Below are positions 31,082-43,470 of a stretch of DNA of 64,000 nt, piece by piece. Each line of letters opens with the position of its first letter. Position 1 is the stretch's first letter. Source of the DNA: Chrysomallon squamiferum. Its lineage: Eukaryota > Mollusca > Gastropoda > Neomphalida > Peltospiridae. The notes under the pieces are model-generated. The model ran no database searches. It saw only the letters and a list, made by a program, of their open reading frames with translations, and had not been told where the DNA came from. The stretch lies in NCBI GenBank assembly GCA_012295275.1, contig CM022667.1, positions 15,513,305 through 15,577,304 of the forward strand. Reading direction: 5' to 3'. The translations under genes were made by a program, and so were the position numbers.

Positions 31082-32540
31082 ATGTCTGAAGAATCACAAA
31101 ATAAGAGAGGAGGTGTTTCTAACTACGCTGAAGGCAATAGAGGTAATACTAATAGAGGTAACGATGGACACAGAGACAATAGTAATACTAACAGTCATAG
31201 AAATTATGTTAAATATGGTCGTGGACGTGGACGCGGAACGAGATGGGATCGTGGAGGTGAATGTAATCCTGGATATATTTATAGTCCTCGTGATCTTTCA
31301 CACCAACGTTATTTTGCACCTGATCAGCAAGCTTATCCACCTTACCAGGAACAATATTACTACAATCAGTGGCCTCAGCACAACCCTTCTGACAAGTCAA
31401 AAGGATATGGTTTCAGACAACAACATAGTCGAGATGGAGATCCCCTGGTAGCATTGTCCAAGTCCCTCTCTTACCTTCTCAGACATGGAGCAGAAAAGCA
31501 GAATATGAAATTATTACTTGGTGGATTCTTGTATGTTCAAGATATTCTCAAATTGCCACAGTTTAAGAAAGCCACTGAAGCTGATATACAAAAAGTAGTG
31601 GAAGTCAATGATAAGAAAAGATTCTTTTTGAAAAGAGATCCAGAAAACAAACTGATGATCCGAGCAAATCAGGGCCACACAATAGAGGTGGAAGATCTTG
31701 AATTAACACCTGTCACTGACCCAGCAGATTTACCTGTAGTTGTTCATGGAACATACAAGAGCAGTTGGGAACTGATTAAAAATCAAGGTCTAAAACGATT
31801 TGAACGGAATCACATTCACTTTGCTGCTGGCCTGCCTGGAGAAGACGGAGTTATTAGCGGGATGAGAAGTTCTTGTCAAGTATTGATATACATTAATGCT
31901 GAAAAAGCCATCAAAGGTGGAATCAAGTTTTTTCCGTTCAGCCAACAATGTAATTTTGAGTCCAGGTGATAAAAATGGTGTCATTGGTCCATGCTATTTT
32001 GAAAATGTTGTGAACAGGAAAAAATACCACAAACTGGACTTTGATCCCAATGTAGGTTCAAATCGGGCAAAAAACGGAAAGTTGACGAGTTTAGCAGAGA
32101 TTCTGGACAGGCGTCTTCAAAAGAAGGTGAACAAAGAAGAAAAAAAAAAAAAAAAAAAAAAAAATGCAGATCAAAGTTCAGGACATGATAAAATGTCCAC
32201 TGCTGGACATGGCTAAAGATGACAGACAGCTGTCAGTGAAACTGAACAAATTGATAACTATAAGAGAAAAGAATTAGCTAAAAAGAAAAAGAAGAAAAAC
32301 AGAACTTATGTCCACCAAGAGATGATAAACTAAGAGCAGCAAACACGAGGCACCCTCAAGTAGATGGTGAAGAAAAACCACGTACATATTTACCTGAGAA
32401 TAATAAAAACAAATTGCCTAAACATGAAGAGAACAAAACAGATGACATGAGCCAACAAATCTGAAAGTTGGAGAAAAAAACATCTCAGCTTCACAGAACA
32501 AAACAGGTCGAACAAACTGAAAAGTCTGACAAACAAATCA
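31082..32540 (+). pseudogene. TRPT1: TRPT1-like copy 3, decayed
   Basis: The open frame begins with the shared MSEESQNKRGG start. It has a short RG-rich N-terminus without the 26-residue repeats and reaches the KptA core from about residue 118 (R134-H135 present, IRANQGH present). An extra T in the run at about 31927-31933 shifts the frame, and the reading frame ends at 31969. Similarity continues in another frame (SANNVILSPGD region), then shifts again near 32055. It degenerates through a 24-A run (about 32141-32164) into scattered fragments of the charged tail up to about 32540. The truncated product would lack the end of the catalytic fold, so loss of function is likely. Expression cannot be excluded. 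Confidence 0.85.
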
Positions 32541-32941
32541 ATTTCTTTTATTTATAGAGAATGTATTTGTATTTTTAATAAAAAAAAAAAAAAAAAAATT
32601 TTGTATTTTCCTTTTATTTTTTTATCTTATCTTGTAAAATCTTGTTTTTGGAGTAAAATATAGAATTATTTAAAGTTTTAAATATATTACATTGTGTATC
32701 AAATTGGAAACATAAAAGAATGCATATCAGGATAGGAGAATCTAATGAAATATTTCTAAATAATTATAATAGAAGAACATTTGTTGGACAAAATATTAAA
32801 ATGTGAGAAGTTCATAGAAGACTATCTGTTTAGTGCACATATTTTCAAAAACATTTCCTATTTCTGGTTTGTTCATCTGTGTATTTTGAGTATTTTTTAG
32901 TTTTAATGTTTGGGACGTTGGGCATAATTTTTATATACATT

Positions 32942-32945
<4 letters not shown>

Positions 32946-33003
<58 letters not shown>
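32946..33003. repeat. (TA)n microsatellite, copy 3 3' flank
   Basis: About 29 TA units occupy the position where copies 2 and 4 read ACATTACAAATGC. Confidence 0.95.
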
Positions 33004-33006
<3 letters not shown>

Positions 33007-34299
33007 AACTGTAACCAAATGTCAAAAAATAAAAGAAATGAAAAATATTTTAACTAACCAATTATATTTCCAAGGAAATAAAAACTAATTCAGTGAATAA
33101 CTGAAGTAAAATTTTAATCTTATTTTTGAAGTAAAATATTTATTTATGTAACATTTTAAATAAATTACACAATGTATCAAACTGGCAACCAATAGCACAT
33201 TAACAAAAAGAATGTCATTATCTGATGAAATGCTAGTGAAATATTAATTATTAATGAGTATTTTGAATAGTTTTAATTCTAATGTTTGGGAAAGTGGGAA
33301 TAATTTTTATGTGCATTACAAATGCTTTTTAATAACGGACTGTCAGTGGTGTTGTACTTAAAATTCAAATACTGATTCTGTGCCTCATTAGTTTTGAATT
33401 AGGTGAATTGGTCTTGTGTTTGATTCTGAATGTACAGACCATATTTTTTATTGTTTTTGTGAATATATTATGATTTTTTGTTTGTTCAAATTTTGACATT
33501 TTGACATTTTGCCTTTCGCAGACAGTGCTTACATAACTTCATATGCAAATTTTGTAATGGAGAATTTTTTTAAAGATTTAGTGCCTGCAAAAGTATGCCT
33601 GAAGAAAAACTGAAATGTTTTACTCATACACACATACAGACACACGTACACAAACATGTACAAAACACACAAGAACATACATATACAGACAAGATTTAAA
33701 AGGCATAAAATGTAAAACTATATCATTATATATGTTTATGTATGCTCAGTTTAAATCCATTTTATGCTTATTTTGATTCAGATAAATTAATTTCATGTTT
33801 TACAAATAACTGTTTCTTCTTATTAATAGCTTTATCTTTTTGGTATAATAATATGTACTAGTATAATATAAATGACATTATGATAATAAGTGTGTTTAAT
33901 TGTATTAGCTATGTTGTTTCTTAAATTTAAATGGTGTTATATATTTTTATTTAATTATAATTCTAAACTTCATCCATCCTTATTTGTATCTATGTGTGAT
34001 CAGGATGGTATGCGTATATGGTCATATAAAATGTGCTGTATTTTTTTCTTAAAAATAAATGAATAATGATTGACAAACTTAAGTCTAAATTATTATTTAT
34101 TAAAATGAAGAAATGGGGTCGGAGATTACTGAGATTTTCATGGTAGTTCGTAATAATACACATTTATTTTTTAGAATAATGATACAAATAAATTAACATA
34201 CTTGACAAAATCAGTTTTAATATTAAAAACAGATATCGAAGGTAACAATTACATCGAAAAACGATATGTAATTTCCAGTTGAATAATATTCTATTTTTG

Positions 34300-34392
34300 T
34301 CAAATGACTGGTGATACGATACCGATTTTCTATTGGCTAATTGTGAACATTTCCGTTCACGAGATCTGAAAAGAGGCTAATTTCGAGGATTA
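34300..34392. promoter_or_regulatory. Conserved distal block, upstream of copy 4
   Basis: This is the second occurrence of the block at 29725-29820, again with TTTTCTATTGGCTAATTGTG and GAAAAGAGGCTAATTTCGAG. It lies about 3 kb before copy 4. Confidence 0.45.
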
Positions 34393-35118
34393 GAAGCTGG
34401 ATTATTTTCACTTCGTTTTCTTATAAATATAAACATTACTGACTAAATAAACAACAAACGAAGGAAACCAATATTAAGTACTCTGATCTCTACCAAAGTT
34501 CATTATAATATATCTTTAATCGTACTTCAGGTTAACCTAAATTTACGAAATGTTAAACTTTTATCTTGAACACCTTTGTTCCGCGATCGTCACTGTATAA
34601 TGTAAATTTGAGCAATCAATTCCATTTCTGTAACGGGACACAACACCTTCCTCTGATTAGCCCGTTAATTTGTTTTCAAAGTTCAATTTGTTTTTATCTC
34701 TCTCTCTCTTTTTTTTTTTTTTTTTTTTTTTTAATCTGCGGAATGTAGGTCTGGTTTTCAAATCTATTTTGGCTGATTATCGTTGTTGTTGTAGGCTGTA
34801 GTTTAATATAAATGCATAGAGCGATACATTTAAACCGCAACATAACGTAAAGCTAATATTTCATTAACGCCGTATGTGTTGCATGAGATAGGTACGACTT
34901 CATATTAATTATCGTATTTCCCATACGTTTTCAAACTTCATTTACTTATTACTTTCTTTATAGTTTATTGTATTATTATTATTTTTTTTTTTTTATTATA
35001 TTATTTTTTTTTTTTCATTTTTTAATTTTATTTTATTATTATTTTTTTATTAAATAATTGTATATATTTAACTTTTTAATTTTTATTATATATTTTTTTT
35101 TTTCAATTCTTTTCTTTT

Positions 35119-35158
<40 letters not shown>

Positions 35159-35600
35159 GAACACACAGTTAGAATATAACCAGGAACAGAATTCAACAAA
35201 AAACATACCATCGTCTGTCAGTTTTTGACTTTGATTGTAAAATCCTGCGCCTCATTTGTTTAGAAATAAAACAAAACCCCCCAATATGATGTCAACTTTT
35301 GGATTCCATTACAGAAGGATTTATTTTTATTTTTATTTTTTATTTTATTTATTTATTTATTTTTTTTTTTTTTTATTTTATTTTATTTTATTTTTTTTTT
35401 TTTTTTACTTTCCCGTTACAAAAAGAAAAACAAATCTTTAGCCCCCTAATAATTGAATCTTAGCTAAAGTCATTTCATTTGCTCATGTCAATCCTTACGG
35501 CATTGTGACGTCATGTAATAATATCGATATCTTAACATAGCAGCATGTAATAGTATGTGAATTTTAATCCAGTTTACACAATTCTATTATTTTCTTCTCC

Positions 35601-35655
<55 letters not shown>

Positions 35656-36153
35656 TTACTACTTTGATGTTAGAATGCGTAAAAGGTGTTAACGTTTCAA
35701 AAGGTAGCATTCTTGTAAAGGCTTTTAGTAAACGTAATTATAATGAGTTTTGAAACGATTTCTATCTGTACTTTAAAATGGTGCTTAAAGTTATGTTTGA
35801 ACGATATAATTACTTTCGATACAAAAACAGGAAATAAATATATAAATAATTTTTATTATTGTCATCATCATCATCATCATCATTATTATTATTATTATCA
35901 TCATCAACATCATTATTGTTGTTGTAACTATTAAAATATATTACTGTATCGTAAATATGTGTGTCTGTGTGTTTTTAAAACTGCAAAGATTCGTAATACT
36001 GAAAATCACCACTACTTTCATCTATAACTATTCCTGATGATGATAACAGCATGAAGAATATCGACAGGATGCTGATGATTTTTATTTTAAAACGATCACA
36101 AATCCTAGGATATAGTTTATGGTTCTTGTTTAGAGTGATAATTTGACATAGGG

Positions 36154-36196
<43 letters not shown>

Positions 36197-36479
36197 GTTT
36201 TCTTATTGTTTTATGTTGTGTCGACTTTTAGTGTTTGTTTGTATGTCTAAAGGTTTATTTTTGTTTTTGTTTTGTTTTCTGGGTGGGGGATGCATGGTAG
36301 AAATGAGTGAGGCTTGGGAATGTTTTCTAGAGAGCATTTTCTTATTTTTTTATAATTATCCTTAAAATATAAAATAATGAAAATTGTAATACATCTTTGA
36401 AGCTTGTTTTTCTGGTAATACGATAAACCTTGGGTAAATCGTCTGGTACCTTTATTTATTTTATAGTTTACTTATTATT

Positions 36480-36653
36480 CAGTGGTAACAAGTCAATTCG
36501 TACCCTCGATTCAGTGTACCAAAGAAAATTCATACCCACGATATCCCGTACCCAGTTCTGATGAGTCCACAAGTTAAGACAATTCGTACCACCCGTATCT
36601 GCTTTTATTTGAGTTCTGTATTTAATTTATTTTATTTATCGGTGTGTGTGTGT

Positions 36654-36696
<43 letters not shown>

Positions 36697-37110
36697 ACTA
36701 TATATATAATCTTTCAAATATTTGTGGTATAGGCTATTAACTAAAAACTGAATATTCAATTGAAATCGATGCTTTATATCACTATATGGATAACTGGAAA
36801 ATTATTTTCGCAAAATCTGTAGCTTCTCTTCATATACATTGACATACGGAAAAAAAAAAAAACAAGACCAACACTGACAATACAAATTAATAATAAAATA
36901 ATAAAAATAATAATAATAATAATAATAGACAGATCGCAATTATTTTTATTCGTCGGCGGATTCGAAAATTAACAAATAAAATAAGTCTCGCTAAATAAAG
37001 AATTCAAAGTATTTTTGGTACCAGTTGTATTAAACTTTGATGCGTCTTGACTTAGAACTTGGTACGATTTGTCATTGATACGAGTTGTCTTGGGTACGAG
37101 ATGTCACGTG
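36480..37110. mobile_element. Possible inverted-repeat element with ATTCGTACC subrepeats
   Basis: The left part (about 36488-36600) repeats ATTCGTACC, GTGTACC, ATACCC and CGTACCC motifs. The right part (about 37015-37100) carries their complements (GGTACC, GGTACGA, GGGTACGAG). Part of the right section (36850-37098) is absent from the matching flank of copy 3, which favours an insertion. No target-site duplication could be fixed. Confidence 0.35.
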
Positions 37111-37159
37111 TACAGTTATCGAGAATTCCTAAATTAGACTCTAATGTCAGTTCGTTCTT

Positions 37160-37341
37160 TTTAAAAATAAAAGCGACTGCTAATACCGAGACTAAGAAAT
37201 GTTACGGAAATCGAAACTGAAAATGGCTATTCTAGGAAAGATATGCTTTCTACGTGTTACATACTTATCAGATACTGTGAGAGAAACATACTAGCTAGTC
37301 GACATTTGGCCAACACTTTTTTTGTAACAACGAAATTTAAT
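37160..37341 (+). promoter_or_regulatory. Conserved proximal upstream block, copy 4
   Basis: The block has ACTAGCTAGTCGAC at 37290-37303 and TAACAACGAAATTTAAT just before the ATG, as in the other copies. Confidence 0.5.
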
Positions 37342-39431
37342 ATGTCTGAAGAATCACAAAATAAGAGAGGAGGTGTTTCTAATTACTCTGAAGGCAGTAG
37401 AGGTAATACTAACAGTAACAGAGGTAATGATGGACACAGAGGCAATACACGTGGCCAAGGACGTGGACATGATTTTCCACCGCAAAGTCGTGGACAAAAG
37501 CAACCTGCTGGATATGGTAATAGACGTGGTTGTCCTACACCGCAGCAGCAAGGTGAACGATATGATCAAGAACGGTATTCCTATAATCAGGAGCAACAGC
37601 AGAACCGACATGGTAGCTCGAAAGGATATGGTTTCAGGCAACAACATAGCCGAGATGGAGATCCCCTGGTAACATTGTCGAAGTCCCTGTCTTATCTTCT
37701 CAGACATGGAGCAGAAAGGCAAAAGATGAAATTATTACCAGGTGGATTCTTGTATGTTCAAGATATTCTCAAAATGCCACAGTTTCACGAAGCCAATGAA
37801 GCTCATATAAAAAAAGTAGTGGAAGTCAATGAAAAGAAAAGATTTTTTTTGAAAACAGATCAAGATAACAACTAATGATCCGAGCAAATCAGGGCCACAC
37901 AATAGATGTGGAAGATCTTGAATTAACACCTGTCACTGACCCAGCAGATTTACCTGTAGTTGTTCATGGAACATACCACCAATATTGGGAACTGATCAAA
38001 AATCAAGGTCTAAAACGATTTGAACGGAATCACATTCACTTTGCTGCTGGCCTGCCTGGAGAAGACGGAGTTATTAGCGGGATGAGAAGTTCTTGTCAAG
38101 TACTGATATACATTAATGCTGAAAAAGCCATCAAAGGTGGAATCAAATTTTTCCGTTCAGCCAACAATGTAATTTTGAGTCCAGGTGATGAAAATGGTGT
38201 AATTGGTCCATGCTATTTTGAAAATGTTGTGAACAGGAAACCATGGCACAAACTGGACTTTGATCCAAATGTAAATTACAAGCCACGTAAAAAACGGAAA
38301 GCTGACAAGGTTAGCAGAGATTCTGGACGTGCATCTTCAAAAGAAGGTGAACAAAGAAGAAAGGGAAAACAAGAACTAGAAATAAAAGCAGATCAAAGTT
38401 CAGGACATGAGAAAATGGAAAATGATTCTGAAGTATCATCCACTGCTAGAGACATGGCTAACGATGACATAACAACTGTCAGTGAACAAAGCGAAAAGGT
38501 GGAACCAGAAGTGGACCAGAGTTCAGAAAGTAAACCAAAAAAAAAAAAGAAGAAGAAAAAGAAGAAGAAGAAGTCCCATCAAGAAGAATCAGAACATGAT
38601 AAAATGGAAAATGATTCTGATGCATCATCAACTGCTGGAGAAACTGAACATGCTGATAACGATAAGAGAGCAGAATCAGCTGAAAGAGAAAGACAGGAAA
38701 AGCAACTTGGTGAAACTGAAGCCGAAGATTTCCATAAAAACAATACCATAGATGGATCATCCAATAAGGACAGAGCACTGAATGATATTAATTCATCTAA
38801 AGAAGAGCATCTGGAATTAGCTGTTAAAATGTGTGCACAAGGAGATGATAAGCAAAGAACAGCAGACGGAAGGCACACTCAAGTAGATGATAATGAAAAA
38901 TCATGTACACCTTTACCTAAGAATAAAAAGAACAAAACATATGACAAGAAAAACGACAAATCAGAAAGTAGTAAACCAAGAGACAAAAGCATTTCAGCTT
39001 TTCAGAAACAAGAGGTCAAAGAAAATGAAAAGCCTGAAAAAGAAAATCAACAAACACAGAAGAACCAGGGAAAAAAGAAAGATCGAGTGGCAACTGAAAT
39101 GAAAGTGAATGATTCTGAGAACAACATTGGCAATGATGCTTCAGCAATAAAGAATGATATGTCTGAGAAAAAGGAAGTTAAGAAAAAGAATCAGCACATT
39201 AAAAAAACCCCAGATAAAATAGAAATTGAAGAGTTTGAGCTACCTAGTTGGACAACAGAGGAAGCTGATGTGCCTGAACATAAGAATAAACCACATGATA
39301 CATCCAATGAAACTGATAAGAAAAACAAAGAGAAAGAACAGAAACATGAAGATGACAATGAGAAAGATGGCAGTCATGAAGGGACAAGTCCTACCAAGAA
39401 AAGAAGAAAAAAAAAAAAAAAAAACAATTAA
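37342..39431 (+). pseudogene. TRPT1: TRPT1-like copy 4, one single-base frameshift
   Basis: The frame starts at the shared ATG (MSEESQNKRGG), although it is open further upstream to 37243. It runs through a short RG/Gln-rich N-terminus into the KptA core (R121-H122) and stops at 37873-37875. There, one A is missing relative to the other copies, just before the RANQGH motif. The second part continues as a 518-aa open frame from 37875 to 39431 with the rest of the core (RANQGH, GMRSSC, FRSANN), a Lys/Glu-rich tail and the terminal FELPSWTTE motif. Only one ENQQTQKN unit is present, which probably resembles the state before repeat expansion. Everything else looks selected, so the frameshift could be recent, allelic or an assembly error. 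If the error is in the assembly, this is a functional gene of about 700 aa. Confidence 0.75.
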
Positions 39432-39554
39432 ATGGCAGCACTTTGTTAGAATGTTGTATACATCTGTGCTGAAATTGGATGTACCCTGACAAAGTATTTT
39501 TGTGGAAATCTTTTCGATATATGTATAATTAATAATTGAAACTTTGTTAGTAAT

Positions 39555-39585
<31 letters not shown>

Positions 39586-39685
39586 CCAGTTTTGGTGAGC
39601 ATTTTTTTTTAATGTGATTATTTATTTTACTTTTTTTGAAATTATTAGTATTATTATAGAGAGTTTATTTCTATTTTGCTTTTTT

Positions 39686-39739
<54 letters not shown>

Positions 39740-41214
39740 CATCATTTATATTATCTTACATTTGTTTTATCTTGTAAAATATTTTAACTAACCAATTATA
39801 TTTCCAAGGAAGTTTAAACTAATTCAGTGAACATGTAACATTTTAATTTTGTTTTTACTTAAAATATAGAATTATTTAACATTTTAAATAAATTGTATGA
39901 AATGTATGAATTGTATACAATGCATGAAACTGGAAAGCTACAGCACATAAAAAATAGGATGTCAGCATATGATGAAATGCTAGTGAAATTTTTTTTAAAT
40001 AATTATAACAGAAGAAAATTTGATGGATAAAATTTTAAAATGAAACAACTTAGAAGACTGCATCTGTTTAATGCACATATTTCTGGTGTTCATCTGTGTA
40101 TATGTTTATTCAAATTAATATTTTTAATTATTTTGAATAGCTTTGATTCTAATGCTTGGGAAATTGGGAATAATTTTTTATACATTACAAATGCTTTTTA
40201 GTAACAACCTGTCAATAATGCTGCACTTACAGTTCAAATACTAATTCTGTGCCTCATTAGTTTAGATAAATCTTTAGGTAAATTGGTTTGTTTCTGAATC
40301 GTTTTTATTGCTTTTGTGAACATATGATTTTTCGTTTGTTCTAATTTTGACATTTTGTCTTTGGCAAATAGTACTTATATAACTTCATAAGCAAATTTTG
40401 TAATAGGGATATTATGAAAGATTTAGTGTTTGCAAAAATATATTTCGAATGAAAAAAATATGTTTTTTCGTCATTCACATCCTGACACTTACATAAATGT
40501 ACAAAACACAAAAACATATACACACATTTACACAAACATGTACAAAAGATATTTACAAAACACAAGATTTAAAAAGACAAAAAATATAAAACCATAACAT
40601 CTGTGTTTATATATGCTTAATTTAAGTCCACTTTATGCTTATTTTGATTCAGATAAAATTAATTTTGTTTGAATGTTTTTTTTACAAATTATTGTTTCAC
40701 TAAACATATATGTGCAAACCAGTTTAATAGGTTTTTTATTATTAAATGCTTTATGTTTTTGGTAAAATAATATGTACTAACTAATAGCATAATGATAATA
40801 AGAGTTTAATATTATTAGCTATGTAATTTTATGTTGATTGAAGCTTGAATAAAATCGTTAATATTTAAAAATGTAAATGGTTATATATTTTTATTTAATT
40901 ATAATTTTATAATTCATTCATCTTTATTTGTGTCGATATGTGATTAGAATGCGTGACTGGTCATTTAAAGTTATATCAGAATGTTCGGCCTTTTTTATTT
41001 TTTTTTTTTTTTTTTTTAACATATATTAATATGCGTAAATGGGGTCGGACACTTACTGAGATTTACATGGTACTTTGTTATAATTCACATTTATTATTTA
41101 GAATAATGATGCAAATAAATTAACGTATTTGACAAAATTATTTTTAATATCAAAAGAAGATAACTACAAAGAAAAAGGAAAAGTAATTTCCATTTGGGTA
41201 ATATTCTATTTTTG

Positions 41215-41310
41215 TCAAATGACTGGTGATACGATACCGATTTTCTATTGGCTAATTGTTAACATTTCCGTCTACGAGATCTGAAAAGAGGCTAATTTCG
41301 AGGAATAGAA
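41215..41310. promoter_or_regulatory. Conserved distal block, orphan copy after copy 4
   Basis: This is the third occurrence of the block seen at 29725 and 34300. No TRPT1-like gene follows it on this side, so either it marks a lost fifth copy or it belongs to the 3' part of the duplicated unit. Confidence 0.45.
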
Positions 41311-41509
41311 GCCGGTTTATTTTCACTTTGTTTTCATATCAAAACATTACTGACTAAATAAACAACAAACAAAGGAAACCAATATTAAGACCAACAATAT
41401 ATGCCAAAGTTCGTTATAATACATCATTAAACATACTTCAAATTAATTTTATTTTAGGAAATGTTAAACATTTATCTTGAACACCTTTATTCCGTGATAG
41501 TGCAGTGGA

Positions 41510-41835
41510 TAACTATATAAAGCAATTGCGAGCACTCACTCTACGGAGCGTGTGTCTGGTTGACACATCTGAACATCGATCGCTGTATTTCGGCTGATCT
41601 GTCCAGAAAGCTTGTCCCGTTTGTGCACATACGCAGGTGCTCCCGAGTCGAGCGCTCGGTAGAGCTCCATTCAAAATTGGCCTCGTCCTAACGGGCGCTG
41701 AGCCGTAGGGTTTATAAAGTCCATCCTGGCTTCTCGAAATTCAACTGTCTAAAATCGGAAGTTGGGGGTTCTCAACTTATTTATGGCGCTCCGAAACGGC
41801 ACTGCATGTGGCAGTTTGCCAGCTTTTTCACTGTT
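41510..41835. other. GC-richer island of unknown nature at the array edge
   Basis: About 300 bp stand out as clearly more GC- and CpG-containing than anything nearby. They start with a TATA-like ACTATATAAAGC (41514-41525) about 25 bp before a TCACT initiator-like site. No open frame or RNA gene was recognised. An LTR or promoter fragment is possible. Confidence 0.4.
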
Positions 41836-42474
41836 CATTTGTTTGCAGATATCTTTTCGATTTGATTCATTAAATGTATTTAAATATATATAATTCTAGT
41901 TTAAAAGATTTTGTTTAGTGGAATTTACCTCCATGAACATGTATTTGCAACGTATAAACAATCATGAAGATATAATACGAAATTTGGGTTTAATTTGAAA
42001 TGTGAACATTAGAAAAATAATGTTTAAGCTATAGAAATAATTCTTAACAATCTCATATTTAAAATTTTAATATTACTATAACATGCTTTTCATGAACAAA
42101 ATTCTTCTTCATCATCTTCTTATTACATTTTTGTTTAAATATATGGATTAACAGACCATCACATTTTAATTTGGTTTATAGAAAAAAATTACAATTAATC
42201 AGCAAGAACATAATCATTTTATGAATCATATCAAAAAAACAAAACATAAATCTACAAAATCCATTTATATTTCACATGTAGTTTAGCCTACATACACAGT
42301 CTGAAGATAATTTTATATTCTTTAAATGAAGCTTGTATACACTAAATTATTAGAAATTTGAAAATATCCTTTTTTATTTCTGGATGTTTTTTTGTTGTTT
42401 TTTATTAGCAGATATTCCAGTCATTCTTGGAAGCATGGTTAAACTGTAAAGTGAATAATTATATTTGTTTGTTT

Positions 42475-42508
<34 letters not shown>

Positions 42509-42700
42509 CAGTAACCATAGCAAAACCATCATCTTTTGTGTTATGAGATAAATTTTCAAATTAAACCTGAAATAAATATAACACCATTTTTTATACTAAA
42601 ATTCAGAAAATCAGATTGTTTTCAAGATGACATGTATTTTTTTTTTTCATTTTTGATGAAACTAGTTCAAATGAGAATGTTGCTGGATAGACCTGATCCA

Positions 42701-42976
42701 CAGGGCTGGATTTCCCACACAGGCTTTCTAGGCTAGTGCCTAGGGCAGCAGGATGATAGGGGTGACAGTTTATGTTTACACAAATTCGTATTTTCACATT
42801 TGATTTATAAATAAATCATTCTGTAAATGTAAAACCATGTTTTAGCTTTCAACTACATCGTAAGTTATAACAGTTATATAAACAAAGTGGGAAGGGTGAG
42901 GGGGACTTGAGCCTTGAGGAGGGGGCAGTAAAATTTATTTAGCCTATGGGCAGCAAGCACATTAAACCCAACCCTG
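42701..42976. mobile_element. hAT-like non-autonomous element (MITE)
   Basis: The ends are imperfect terminal inverted repeats, CAGGGCTGGATTT on the left and the complement of CAGGGTTGGGTTT on the right. The interior has a GCCTAGGGCAGCAGG motif, typical of old hAT-type elements spread in many animals. It is about 276 bp with no coding capacity. The flanking 8-mers (CTGATCCA and CTCTCGCA) match only partly, so a target duplication is not proven. Confidence 0.6.
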
Positions 42977-43470
42977 CTCTCGCATTAGGTTTTTAGTTTA
43001 AATTTACTATCATTTGCATTTATTATCATGTTTTAAAGACTAGCAGAAAAAATGCAACTTGCACTGAAAGGATATTATTTAGAGACATTTTAAGTGGTGG
43101 ATCAATAAAGATCAAATAGACCCCGTCTTAAAATGTATAAATTCTTATCTGTTAAATACTGTTTCATTCTTATTTCAAGTATACCTTTAGTCTGTATCCA
43201 GAATTTTAACTACATCCAGACCCAATGTCTTTTTTTAATGGATAAATAGTTGACTATCTGTATTTTGTTTTTAATATTAAAACATTTTAATCTGAAAGTG
43301 ATAACACTACTCAAAATTTTTAGATTTCTTTTTTTTTTTTATTATTAATTACATCATAATTGTTAATGTCCATTTTACTCATTGATATTAATATCAAAAC
43401 ACACTAAGTTCATTATTATACAATGTTTTAGATTTTTGCCTATCTCATTCACTTTATGTTTATTTGTTTA

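Larger units (their letters stand above)
32541..37341. other. Copy 3 3' flank and copy 4 5' flank
   Basis: No intact gene is seen. 32541-34600 matches the copy 2 3' flank and includes a local internal repeat of flank sequence around a (TA)n tract. 34300-34390 is another copy of the conserved distal block. Long poly-T runs occur at about 34709-34732, 35124-35154 and 35359-35405. A (CT)n tract lies at 35606-35646, with (TG)n tracts at 36155-36195 and 36641-36692. A GTACC-rich inverted element lies around 36480-37110. Confidence 0.65.
39432..43470. other. Copy 4 3' flank and region downstream of MRPL3
   Basis: 39432 to about 41540 matches the 3' flanks of copies 2 and 3. It contains a poly-T run (about 39688-39739) and the conserved distal block. 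Beyond about 41540 the array homology ends. A GC-richer island (41540-41830), poly-T (42478-42508) and a hAT-like MITE (42701-42976) follow. No coding sequence was recognised. Confidence 0.65.

Noticed and set aside
37243-37341. 33-codon N-terminal extension of copy 4 from an upstream ATG
   Set aside because: The other copies do not encode it and the conserved upstream block occupies this DNA. The shared MSEESQN start at 37342 is preferred.
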